Shown here one piece after another: positions 1 through 6,695 of a stretch of DNA of 15,012 nt (positions within the stretch are counted from its first letter, which is position 1; each line of letters begins with the position of its first letter). The notes under the pieces are model-generated. The model was not told the origin of the DNA. It was given only the letters and a program-made list of their open reading frames with translations, and searched no databases. A program made the translations under genes and the position numbers. This stretch comes from Methanosphaera sp. (GTDB lineage Archaea; Methanobacteriota; Methanobacteria; Methanobacteriales; Methanobacteriaceae), in assembly GCA_017430835.1 (NCBI GenBank), contig JAFRMD010000101.1, forward strand, positions 1 through 15,012, written 5' to 3'.

Positions 1-1
1 A

Positions 2-577
2 ATAGCCTATGATATGTTTCTCAAACAAGGATACGAAAATACAAGCGTTGACGAAATCATAGAAACAGCCCAAATAGCTAAAGGCACATACTACTACTAT
101 TTCCAAAGCAAAGAACAGATGCTCGAAGAAGTCATAGACATGATGATTAATAGTGAAAGCGAAATGGCAGAGCAAATCATAAGAATGGATATTTCAGTAC
201 CAGAAAAAATCGTCGGGATACTTACATCGATGAAACCTACCGAAGAAGAACAGCCAATAAAAAACACTCTTTTCCAGCCTGAAAATGTGTTAATGCACCA
301 TAAAGTCAGAAAAAAACTGATAGATACCCTTACTCCACTTTTATCACAAGTTATAAAAGAAGGAGTAAATGAAGGCATCTTTGAATGTGACAATATACCT
401 GAACGTGTTAAAATGCTCCTAATCATCAACGATGCAACATTTAATGAAGGTACATTCAGTGAAAAAGATATAACCGTCTTTATCGACATGACTGAAAAAC
501 TTCTCGGGGCAGAAAACGGAATGATGAATTTCATTTACAACATGATTGATAAAAATGATATGGAGGAGGTCAAATGA
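2..577 (+). CDS. TetR/AcrR-family transcriptional regulator (5' end cut by window edge)
   Basis: DNA-binding repressor-type regulator, probably controlling itself and the downstream membrane protein. The first in-window ATG is at 14, but the frame is open to the edge (I-A-Y-D before that Met). The TetR pattern of a helix ending in Y-x-M-F-x-x-x-G-Y-E-N-T-S-V continues across it, so the true start lies upstream and roughly 10-15 residues are missing. The helix-turn-helix is clear: TSVDEIIETAQIAKGTYYYYF, followed by the usual F-x-S-K-E-x-M-L-E-E-V helix. The rest is the variable helical ligand-binding and dimerisation half, whose ligand cannot be read. The stop overlaps the next start in ATGA, and a strong GGAGGAGGT at 562-570 sits inside this gene, so the two are translationally coupled. 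Composition is more GC-rich than genes from 2230 onward (about 37% against 22-28% in sampled 60-base lines). Confidence 0.9.
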   Translation: MAYDMFLKQGYENTSVDEIIETAQIAKGTYYYYFQSKEQMLEEVIDMMINSESEMAEQIIRMDISVPEKIVGILTSMKPTEEEQPIKNTLFQPENVLMHHKVRKKLIDTLTPLLSQVIKEGVNEGIFECDNIPERVKMLLIINDATFNEGTFSEKDITVFIDMTEKLLGAENGMMNFIYNMIDKNDMEEVK

Positions 578-1416
578 ACAATACAGAACAATACAAATAT
601 AAACCAGTTCTCTTTTTTGCACTGGCATATCTTTTTACCTGGATATTTTGGATTCCAGCAATCTTTTTACCAGAAAGCATCAGCCCATTACTCATGCTGG
701 TAGGCCTTATGGCTCCAGCTATAGTGTCAACAGTTTTCATTATGGCATCAGGATCTGATGCACTTAAGCAAGACTTTAAGAATAAGATTATCGGATTTTA
801 TAAAGTTAAATGGCTAAATGTAGTGTGGGCTGTGATTGTATTTGCGATTGTAATAGTATGTTCCATTATGTTGTCGCTATTCTTTGGACAGTCACTAAGC
901 CAGTTTGCCTTTACTGAAAGCTTTTCTTTCACTGGTGTTGGGATAGCCGGAGCATTTATTACCATTACTATTGCTTCTATAATTGAGGAAGTAGGATGGA
1001 AAGGATACTGTGAGGATTCGATTGGTAACTATATGAATTGGTTTTGGGAATCCATGATTTTTGGAGTGCTATGGTCTTTCTGGCATTTTCCTTTAATCTT
1101 TATTCATGGAACATATCAGGCAGGACTTATGGTGAATCCTCTTTATGTGATTAACTTTTTTGTGAGCGGAATCCCTATGGGATTTGTCATTACTTGGGTC
1201 TATCTTGAAAGCGACCGTTCGATATTAGCTTGCATGATATTCCATTTCTTCGTCAATTTCATGCAGGAGAAAATAGCGATTACACCAGAGACAAAATGTC
1301 TGGAGACTATAGTAATAACAGTGCTTACAGTTATTATAGTCATAGTTAAAAAAGATATGTTCTTTGAAACTCGTCATGTCGGAAGACTGCTTGAATACAG
1401 CAACCAACAGCAATAA
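574..1416 (+). CDS. CPBP-family intramembrane metalloprotease (CAAX protease/Abi-like)
   Basis: Integral membrane protein of 280 residues, a normal length for the CPBP (Rce1/Abi) family. Several hydrophobic segments are visible (about 12-32, 38-58, 82-105, 122-137, 160-180, 190-210, 243-258). The family motifs are intact: E138-E139-x-x-W142-x-x-Y145, F169-W170-H171 and H224-x-x-x-N228, the glutamate and histidine residues expected to hold the catalytic metal in the membrane. CPBP proteins cleave prenylated or other membrane substrates, or protect against bacteriocins; the substrate here is unknown. The ATG start is fixed by GGAGGAGGT at 562-570 and overlaps the stop of the TetR gene. The pairing suggests that the TetR protein regulates it, perhaps in response to a membrane-active compound. 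It shares the relatively higher GC of the TetR gene. Confidence 0.9.
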   Translation: MNNTEQYKYKPVLFFALAYLFTWIFWIPAIFLPESISPLLMLVGLMAPAIVSTVFIMASGSDALKQDFKNKIIGFYKVKWLNVVWAVIVFAIVIVCSIMLSLFFGQSLSQFAFTESFSFTGVGIAGAFITITIASIIEEVGWKGYCEDSIGNYMNWFWESMIFGVLWSFWHFPLIFIHGTYQAGLMVNPLYVINFFVSGIPMGFVITWVYLESDRSILACMIFHFFVNFMQEKIAITPETKCLETIVITVLTVIIVIVKKDMFFETRHVGRLLEYSNQQQ

Positions 1417-1591
1417 TAATCTGATAGATGTTAACAGTGAAAAAATCATGCATTTTTAATGCCATGAATGAAGTGAAAACATGAAAAGCAAAATCAAAGG
1501 CATCAATAGAAATCATTAAGACAATTCTATGACAAGATGAATCTGTAGGTTATTCCATACCAGGATAAGATAAAAAAAAAGTTACATTAAT

Positions 1592-1635
1592 ATAGTCAAT
1601 AATGCTGAAATTATTATTTGTGATAATTTGACTAT
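1592..1635. repeat. Inverted repeat, 8-bp arms (ATAGTCAA / TTGACTAT)
   Basis: Perfect 8-bp arms at 1592-1599 and 1628-1635 are separated by 28 AT-rich bases. It lies between the CPBP gene and the converging DgkA gene. Its core TAGTCA/TGACTA recurs in the hairpin at 1655-1675. It could be an operator, or part of the 3' end of either transcript; no T-run follows it on either strand. Confidence 0.4.
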
Positions 1636-1654
1636 TACTACTTTAAAGATATTC

Positions 1655-1675
1655 TATGACTAAGCTTTAGTCATA
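1655..1675. terminator. Hairpin overlapping the stop codon of the DgkA-like gene
   Basis: TATGACTA (1655-1662) pairs perfectly with TAGTCATA (1668-1675). The inner A-T pair extends this to nine pairs with a three-base loop. The minus-strand TGA stop (1671-1673) is inside the stem. Its position between converging genes suggests transcript end formation or stabilisation, but there is no poly-T after it, the usual archaeal termination signal, so the terminator role is inferred. Confidence 0.4.
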
Positions 1676-2066
1676 AAATTAATGGCAAGATTTTTGGTAT
1701 GAATATGATCATTCCTATTATTGCTGAGCCTATTGATAATACCAGTACAGCTCCTGCAGATATGTCCTTTGCTTTTCTAGCATTTTCATCTGTTCCAAAT
1801 CTTTCACTATCATTTCTATTTTTTTCAGTGAAATCAACAGCATTTTCTATTGCACTGTTAAATAATTCTCCACTTATAACCAATGTAAATAAGACGAAAC
1901 AAATTATCCATTCGATGATATCTATTTTAACAATTATTCCTGTGATAATGACCAATAGCATCATAATAAATTGTATTTTAATATTTCTTTCTTCAAACGA
2001 ATCTTTTATTCCTGTAATAGCATATTTGAAACTTTCTATAATGTTTGAGCTTTTCATATTAATCAT
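1671..2066 (-). CDS. Diacylglycerol/undecaprenol kinase family (DgkA-like) membrane protein
   Basis: Small integral membrane lipid kinase of 131 residues, matching the short DgkA/undecaprenol kinase type. Three membrane segments are visible (about 31-49, 51-67, 104-128). The family signature is intact: E67-L-F-N70-S-A-I-E74-x-x-x-D78, then A99-K100-D101-I-S-A-G-A. The polar loop between these motifs (79-98) is several residues longer than I expect. The enzyme phosphorylates a membrane lipid alcohol with ATP. In a pseudomurein-making methanogen an undecaprenol-like or other polyprenol carrier, or an archaeal diol lipid, would be the plausible substrate; this is inference. No Shine-Dalgarno is visible. 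A TATA-like TTATAAAAAT lies about 20 bases before this ATG and about 29 before a second ATG at 2057, so a leaderless or short-leader transcript using 2057 is possible. It is transcribed away from the block starting at 2230. Confidence 0.88.
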   Translation of the reverse strand: MINMKSSNIIESFKYAITGIKDSFEERNIKIQFIMMLLVIITGIIVKIDIIEWIICFVLFTLVISGELFNSAIENAVDFTEKNRNDSERFGTDENARKAKDISAGAVLVLSIGSAIIGMIIFIPKILPLIL

Positions 2067-2080
2067 CTGCTGTTTTTTTT

Positions 2081-2091
2081 AATTTTTATAA
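2081..2091 (-). promoter_or_regulatory. TATA-like promoter element of the DgkA-like gene
   Basis: On the minus strand this reads ATTATAAAAAT, a good archaeal TATA box. Its centre is about 20 bases from the first ATG and 29 from the second, which fits a leaderless or nearly leaderless mRNA and the absence of a Shine-Dalgarno site. Confidence 0.4.
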
Positions 2092-2157
2092 TCATTCATT
2101 AGTTTTTATTATGTAAATTTAGTTTATTAAAATGAGTAAAGGGATTGCTTTAATTAG

Positions 2158-2165
2158 TTTAAATA
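2158..2165 (+). promoter_or_regulatory. TATA-like element upstream of the repeat-protein gene
   Basis: TTTAAATA lies about 65-72 bases before the ATG at 2230, so the transcript would have a leader of roughly 40 bases. That leader includes a pure A/T stretch (2172-2195) containing the 16-bp palindrome ATAATAATATTATTAT. Alternative TATA positions inside that run cannot be excluded. Confidence 0.3.
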
Positions 2166-2229
2166 CTTATGTTATTATAATAATATTATTATTATAGAAT
2201 TCTATTTTAAATGATTAAGAGTAAATAAG

Positions 2230-3273
2230 ATGAAAAAAAATGTAGATGAATCTAAACATTATTATAATAATGATCTTAAAGAATTTGAGAAATATAATAC
2301 TACTACAAGCAATATTTATGAATTAGGAGAATATGATGTTCTAATAATATTAAATGATGGAAGTAATCTAACTTCTTATGATTCTATTAGTAATGATGAA
2401 GAGGTATTATTCATTAGTGAAAACCTAGAAGATTGCTCTAATCTTTCTAGAAAATATAACTATCCTAATGTAAAAGCTATTGTTACAAAGAATTTTAATG
2501 AAAATGTCTTAGATATTAGTTACATGTTCTATTCTTGCTACAATTTATCCACCATTGTTGGATTAGACAGTTGGGATGTAAGTAAAGTACAGGATATGCA
2601 TGCCTTGTTTAAGAATTGTAACCTATTTGATGATTTGAATTCATTGAAAAACTGGGATGTAAGTAGTGTCAGGGATATGAATTCCATGTTTCATGATTGC
2701 AGTTTGTTAAAATCATTGGATGCACTGGAATCCTGGAATGTAAGTAATGTAACTGATATGAGTTATATGTTTGAAAACTGCAGTTTACTATCTTCATTAA
2801 ATGCCTTAAAAAGTTGGAATACTTCAAGTCTTATTGACATGGAAGCTATGTTTCGTGATTGTAATAATTTAGAAAACATTAATTCTTTAATATCATTTAA
2901 TACTAGTAATGTGGAAAATATGACTAGATTGTTTGAGAATTGTTCTAATTTAGAGGATATATCTCCAATAATAAATTGGGATTTGACTAATGTTAAGAGT
3001 ATGAAAAAGATCTTTAATGACTGTAATGGATTAATTGATTCATATGGATTATCCATTTTAGATATTAACCAGGTTTCTGATTTAATGGACATAATATTTT
3101 CCGAGGATGAATATCTTGAAGAGAAGAATCCAAATTGTAACAATAGGAGATCTGATAACGGTTCAACAACTGTTTTAAATGATTATAAAAATGATGGATT
3201 TTTTGATTTCTATTATTCAGATGATTTGAATATAGTTATGAAAGTATTGGATAAAACAATGAATGAAGATTGA
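2230..3273 (+). CDS. DUF285/BspA-type repeat protein with 27-residue repeats, no signal peptide
   Basis: A 347-residue acidic protein built of DUF285-type (BspA-like, LRR-related) repeats. The unit W-[DN]-[VT]-S-x-[VL]-x-D-M-x-x-M-F-x-x-C-x-x-L recurs with an exact period of 27. The lead aromatic is at 115, 142, 169, 196, 223 (Phe) and 250, and one cysteine per unit at 103, 130, 157, 184, 211, 238 and 265. A non-repeat N-terminal part (1-87) and a polar C-terminal tail (about 291-347, rich in Asp and Asn) flank the repeats. Family members in bacteria are mostly surface lipoproteins; here there is no signal peptide, lipobox or membrane segment, so the sequence points to the cytoplasm. The likely role is a protein-binding scaffold; partner unknown. 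Only 12 bases separate it from the phosphatase ATG, so the two are probably one transcript. The Shine-Dalgarno before the ATG is weak (AAGAGT). Confidence 0.85.
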   Translation: MKKNVDESKHYYNNDLKEFEKYNTTTSNIYELGEYDVLIILNDGSNLTSYDSISNDEEVLFISENLEDCSNLSRKYNYPNVKAIVTKNFNENVLDISYMFYSCYNLSTIVGLDSWDVSKVQDMHALFKNCNLFDDLNSLKNWDVSSVRDMNSMFHDCSLLKSLDALESWNVSNVTDMSYMFENCSLLSSLNALKSWNTSSLIDMEAMFRDCNNLENINSLISFNTSNVENMTRLFENCSNLEDISPIINWDLTNVKSMKKIFNDCNGLIDSYGLSILDINQVSDLMDIIFSEDEYLEEKNPNCNNRRSDNGSTTVLNDYKNDGFFDFYYSDDLNIVMKVLDKTMNED

Positions 3274-3285
3274 GTGTTGATTTTA

Positions 3286-4044
3286 ATGTATAATGATAAA
3301 TTACTACAATTGCCCGATTATGGTAGATTAATTGTGGTAACTGACTTGCATGGAAACTATCAAGATTACATGAAGTACTTGGAGTTATGGGATTTTTGTG
3401 ATGAAGATTGTCATATAGTTTTTGCTGGAGATCTTATTCATTCATCTAATTCAATGGATTATTCAATTGAAATAATGGATGATGTAATAGCAAAAAGTAA
3501 AAGCTACTCTAACTTTCATGTATTATTGGGTAATCATGAATGGGCTCATATAACAGGTACTGATATTTATAAGAATATGAACAATCAAAGATTAACATTT
3601 GAAAAATTGATTAAGTCTAGAAAAGGTAATCTTCAACCTACATTAGACAATTATATAAAATTTTTTAAATCTTTGCCATATTTCATTAAAACTGATAATG
3701 GCCTGTTCATATCTCATGCTGGACCTTCAAAAAGAATTAATTCAATGGATGACTTTAAAACGATATTTTCAGATGATTATGAAAACAATTACTTATATGA
3801 TTTTCTATGGAATCGCTATAAAGTAAATTATGATACAACTGATATTTCAAAATTCCTAAAAATTATAGGAAGCAATTATATGATAATAGGACATAATCCC
3901 GTTAACAGATATGAAATCTTTGGAAAACAGTTAATAGTATCTTCTAGTTTTCAAACAGATAAAAAAGCATATCTGGATATTGACTTAAGTAAAAATATAG
4001 AAGAATTACAAGATTTGATGAATTTTCTAAAATATCTGGAATGA
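3286..4044 (+). CDS. Calcineurin-like / PPP-type metallophosphoesterase
   Basis: Predicted soluble two-metal phosphoesterase of 252 residues. The metal-ligand motifs appear in order: D20-L-H22-G-N, G48-D49, G82-N83-H84-E85, S143-H144-A-G and G202-H203-N. The last motifs and L-W-N-R-Y near 174 resemble Ser/Thr phosphatases of the PPP superfamily and diadenosine tetraphosphatases. The second block reads GDLIHSS instead of GDxxDRG, so the phosphate-clamping Asp-Arg is missing and the substrate may not be a phosphoprotein. Start choice: the same frame offers GTG at 3274 (directly after the upstream stop), TTG at 3277 and ATG at 3286. I prefer ATG, with weak GAG-type purines around 3272-3276. Tight spacing after the repeat protein suggests co-expression and possibly a complex. 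Confidence 0.88.
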   Translation: MYNDKLLQLPDYGRLIVVTDLHGNYQDYMKYLELWDFCDEDCHIVFAGDLIHSSNSMDYSIEIMDDVIAKSKSYSNFHVLLGNHEWAHITGTDIYKNMNNQRLTFEKLIKSRKGNLQPTLDNYIKFFKSLPYFIKTDNGLFISHAGPSKRINSMDDFKTIFSDDYENNYLYDFLWNRYKVNYDTTDISKFLKIIGSNYMIIGHNPVNRYEIFGKQLIVSSSFQTDKKAYLDIDLSKNIEELQDLMNFLKYLE

Positions 4045-4075
4045 TAATTTTCATAAAAAGGAATAATAACTAAAT

Positions 4076-4090
4076 AATAAATATAATTAA
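4076..4090 (+). promoter_or_regulatory. TATA-like element before the HD-RyR gene
   Basis: AATAAATATAATTAA is centred about 48 bases before the ATG at 4131. It predicts a start of transcription near 4110 and a short leader carrying the AAGGAG site. It suggests the HD-RyR gene can be expressed apart from the phosphatase gene, although read-through across the 86-base gap is equally possible. Confidence 0.35.
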
Positions 4091-4116
4091 TTAACTAAAT
4101 AGTTTAATCATTTTTC

Positions 4117-4122
4117 AAGGAG
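4117..4122 (+). promoter_or_regulatory. Ribosome binding site AAGGAG fixing the start at 4131
   Basis: AAGGAG ends eight bases before the ATG at 4131. The same frame has an upstream GTG at 4122, but that codon overlaps this site, so ATG 4131 is the better start. Confidence 0.7.
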
Positions 4123-4130
4123 TGCTGAAA

Positions 4131-6383
4131 ATGTCCGCAAGTAACTTAAAACAATATGTAGATGAATTTTTTGATAATTTAACATTATATGATGACTATA
4201 AGAATCATCATGACTATAAAAAGCTTTTAAAAGCAGGAATTGATGTTTTCTTAAAAAACGAAAATCCATATAATGCCTTTGAAATATATCAAACATTTCT
4301 AACGATTTATCAAATTACCCCTGAAGATAAATCTGAATCAAGCAAAAGTGATACTAAAACATTAACCAATGAACCAAACACTATCCTGGATTTAGTTCAG
4401 ATAATGAAAAAATATGAAGAAAACACTGGAGATTTGATAGACAAGCAAAGAGATCATTTTGTTCATTCAGTAAATGTATTTCTTTTAGGTCTGGCAATAT
4501 ATTCACAAAACAAAACATATAGAGATACATTTAAAAATTATGTATTGGAAAGCCCTTACAAAAAATACTACAGAATAGACGGTAAATTTAGCAATGAAGA
4601 ATTCCTTTACCGTTGGGGAATAGCTGCATTATTCCACGATATAGGATATCCTGTAGAAATCATAGGAAAACAAATGAAAAAATTCCTTAATGATGGAATC
4701 AAATCAATATCAAATGCATACGAAGCCGATACTGCAATAGACTTTAAGGATTTCGATGAATTTAATACCATTATTAAACTTGAAACAGACTTCACAGACA
4801 AATACAGAAAACAGTATCCTGAATCAAAATTCCTAGACTTATACAAACCAACTGACATAATGGCAAATAAGATAATACTTGATTTTCCAGAAATTGACGG
4901 TAATGAATTGACAAAACATCTCAACAACTTCGTAGATATTATGGGCGATGGTGGTTTTATTGACCATGGATTCTTCAGTGCAATATTAATACTTAATTCA
5001 TATGGATTCCTTGTACAAAAATATGCAAAAGACTATGATTTCTTCTTCTATCCAATAGTAGATAGTGCAACTGCAATTGTATTACATAATTATTACAGAA
5101 ATGTATTAATGAAAAAATTTGGTCTGAAAGATATGGATCCAACAAAAAGTCCATTGTCCTACCTTTTAATATTATGTGATGAATTACAGGAATGGAACCG
5201 ACAACCATTTGGCGTACTAGATAGACAAAAAAGCCGTGTCAATGAATTGGAAATTGATATAGACAACAATAAATTAAATCTCACATATATCGTTCATAGC
5301 GGATCTATGGGATTAGGATTTTCAGAAGATAAAGAAAATTTCCTACGAGAAGTTCTTAACATCACAAGCATATTTAATAATAATTTAACAATTACAACAG
5401 TAGTAGAACAGGACAATGTAATGCGTGAAATAGTTAAAGCAGAAACACAATCCCCCGATATATTGCTAAGAAATGTGGAAAAATTAGCTCTTGCAATACA
5501 TAACAAACAGTATATCGAAACCGTAACAAATGATTACAATAAAGCTAAAGAAAATGATGAAATGACACCTGAACTACAGGAGAAATTCGACAATTTAAAG
5601 GAATTTGATGAAATACCTCCAAGCTTTATACTTTCAAGTGTAAGACAGGCAAGATCCATACCAAAGAAATTAAGTATGATAGGCTGTGAAATAGCATTAA
5701 AAAGTGATTCCAGAGATGCTATAACCGAATTCACAGAGGATGAAATCATTGACTTGGCAATAGAAGAACACGATGAATGGTGTGAAGAAAGAATAGGTAT
5801 GGGTTGGAAATATGGTGAAAAGAAAGATGTAGATAATTTAATTTCTCCTTATATAGTTCCATGGGATGAATTAACTCCTGAAATACAACAGTATGATATT
5901 GATGCGGTAAAAAACATACCATCACTTGTTGAAAGTATAGATTTAAAAATTGTTAGAACTAAGGTAAGGTTATTGACATTTAAAATGCACGAGTTCTATA
6001 ACAAATCAAGCAAAGCAGGAGATTTTGACAAATTACCAGAATATATTAAATATTCCAATTATAAACAAGCAGATTTCCTAGTTAAAATCTTAGGGGAACT
6101 TAAATATGATGTAGTATCCAAAGATAGTAAAGGTGAAGTAGTAGAAGAACTGGATGAAGATGTATTAGAATACATGGGAAAAAGAGAACATGAAGCATGG
6201 TGCAAGCTTAGAATAAACTTAGGATGGAAATATGGTAAAGAAAGAAATGATGAACTTAAAATCAATCCTAATTTAGTTCCATGGGATGAACTACCGGATT
6301 CACATAAAACCCTCAACAAAACAACATTTAAAAACTTGCCAGGATTATGTGATGAAGTAGGATTGATGATAATTAAAAATTAA
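4131..6383 (+). CDS. HD-domain phosphohydrolase-like protein with two C-terminal RyR modules
   Basis: A 750-residue soluble protein. The N-terminal half carries an HD-type metal site: H109 and H112 in a D-H-F-V-H helix, H169-D170 in A-L-F-H-D-I-G-Y-P, and a later D350 in L-L-I-L-C-D-E-L, with H279 and H319 as possible extra ligands. HD proteins hydrolyse phosphate esters of nucleotides or cyclic nucleotides; the substrate is not readable here. The C-terminal half holds two RyR (ryanodine-receptor) domains at about 534-608 and 676-749. Each has E-H-x-x-W, G-W-K-Y-G and a V-P-W-D-E-L block (W550/W690, GW558-559/698-699, VPW577-579/716-718). Each RyR domain is preceded by a related segment (about 492-521 and 632-661) of the form F-D-x-[IL]-P-x-x-[IY]-x-x-S-x-x-Q-A, so the whole module is duplicated. 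RyR domains in prokaryotes are thought to sense small ligands. It follows the phosphatase gene by 86 bases. Confidence 0.88.
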   Translation: MSASNLKQYVDEFFDNLTLYDDYKNHHDYKKLLKAGIDVFLKNENPYNAFEIYQTFLTIYQITPEDKSESSKSDTKTLTNEPNTILDLVQIMKKYEENTGDLIDKQRDHFVHSVNVFLLGLAIYSQNKTYRDTFKNYVLESPYKKYYRIDGKFSNEEFLYRWGIAALFHDIGYPVEIIGKQMKKFLNDGIKSISNAYEADTAIDFKDFDEFNTIIKLETDFTDKYRKQYPESKFLDLYKPTDIMANKIILDFPEIDGNELTKHLNNFVDIMGDGGFIDHGFFSAILILNSYGFLVQKYAKDYDFFFYPIVDSATAIVLHNYYRNVLMKKFGLKDMDPTKSPLSYLLILCDELQEWNRQPFGVLDRQKSRVNELEIDIDNNKLNLTYIVHSGSMGLGFSEDKENFLREVLNITSIFNNNLTITTVVEQDNVMREIVKAETQSPDILLRNVEKLALAIHNKQYIETVTNDYNKAKENDEMTPELQEKFDNLKEFDEIPPSFILSSVRQARSIPKKLSMIGCEIALKSDSRDAITEFTEDEIIDLAIEEHDEWCEERIGMGWKYGEKKDVDNLISPYIVPWDELTPEIQQYDIDAVKNIPSLVESIDLKIVRTKVRLLTFKMHEFYNKSSKAGDFDKLPEYIKYSNYKQADFLVKILGELKYDVVSKDSKGEVVEELDEDVLEYMGKREHEAWCKLRINLGWKYGKERNDELKINPNLVPWDELPDSHKTLNKTTFKNLPGLCDEVGLMIIKN

Positions 6384-6410
6384 TCAATTCTTTATATGAC
6401 CTCCCATTTT

Positions 6411-6432
6411 ACTAATTTTTTAAAATTTTAAT
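6411..6432 (+). terminator. T-rich terminator candidate after the HD-RyR gene
   Basis: About 30 bases after the stop, a run of six T (6416-6421) is followed by AAAATTTTAA, which can fold with it. A T-tract in this position fits archaeal intrinsic termination. It is a candidate only, in very AT-rich surroundings. Confidence 0.35.
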
Positions 6433-6465
6433 ATCATTTCTTAATTAAAGCAAATACTTTAAACT

Positions 6466-6478
6466 ATTTATATAAATT
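6466..6478 (+). promoter_or_regulatory. TATA element upstream of the LRV/HEAT-like gene pair
   Basis: ATTTATATAAATT is a strong archaeal TATA box and contains a perfect 12-bp palindrome. Transcription would begin near 6499, giving a long leader of about 225 bases before the ATG at 6724. The leader contains two mini-ORFs (6539-6609) and nested inverted repeats (6576-6695). The 340 bases from 6384 to 6723 hold no full-length gene. Confidence 0.45.
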
Positions 6479-6538
6479 CAATTAAAAACTATAATACAAG
6501 AAGTAAGAAAAACTTAAAATAAACTTACTAATGGAGAG

Positions 6539-6609
6539 ATGAAAGAAATGAAAACTAATAATTTTACAGGTGGAGATATATGAAAGCAGATTCTAAAGAA
6601 AATACATGA
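6539..6609 (+). other. Two overlapping mini-ORFs in the leader (14 and 9 codons)
   Basis: The first ORF (6539-6583) encodes MKEMKTNNFTGGDI. The second (6580-6609) encodes MKADSKENT and overlaps it in ATGA. Purine-rich AGGTGGAG at 6568-6575 precedes the second ATG by four bases, and GGAG at 6533-6536 lies before the first (or before an internal ATG at 6548). They may be leader peptides controlling the gene at 6724, remnants of a decayed gene, or chance. I do not recognise either peptide. Confidence 0.25.
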
Positions 6610-6695
6610 GACTAACCACCAAAACATTAAAAAACTCATTTTTAGAAAGAATATTTATTATAACCAATAACTAATGTTTGTATGCTTTCATATAT
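6576..6695. repeat. Perfect 13-bp inverted repeat enclosing nested stems (structured leader candidate)
   Basis: ATATATGAAAGCA at 6576-6588 is the exact reverse complement of TGCTTTCATATAT at 6683-6695. Inside, TTCTAAA (6591-6597) pairs with TTTAGAA (6641-6647), and ATGAG (6606-6610) with CTCAT (6635-6639), so all three stems nest without crossing. As RNA this would be one folded domain ending 28 bases before the ATG at 6724 and hiding the start of the second mini-ORF. It could be a cis-regulatory RNA, a small RNA or a degraded inverted-repeat element. Confidence 0.45.

Noticed and set aside
97..534. Minus-strand open frame opposite the TetR gene
   Set aside because: It has no family pattern and no ribosome site; the TetR helix-turn-helix on the plus strand is convincing.
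1473..1520. Short ATG frame (MKSKIKGINRNH) after the CPBP gene
   Set aside because: Twelve codons, no ribosome site and no recognisable context; nothing supports translation.
1699..2082. Plus-strand open frame of 127 codons
   Set aside because: It is the antisense of the DgkA-like gene, whose motifs are intact; the hydrophobic reading is a by-product of membrane codons.
2177..2192. 16-bp palindrome ATAATAATATTATTAT
   Set aside because: It is pure A/T with a three-base period, likely low-complexity promoter DNA and not a specific operator.
4122..4130. GTG at 4122 as start of the HD-RyR protein
   Set aside because: It overlaps the AAGGAG site that correctly serves ATG 4131.
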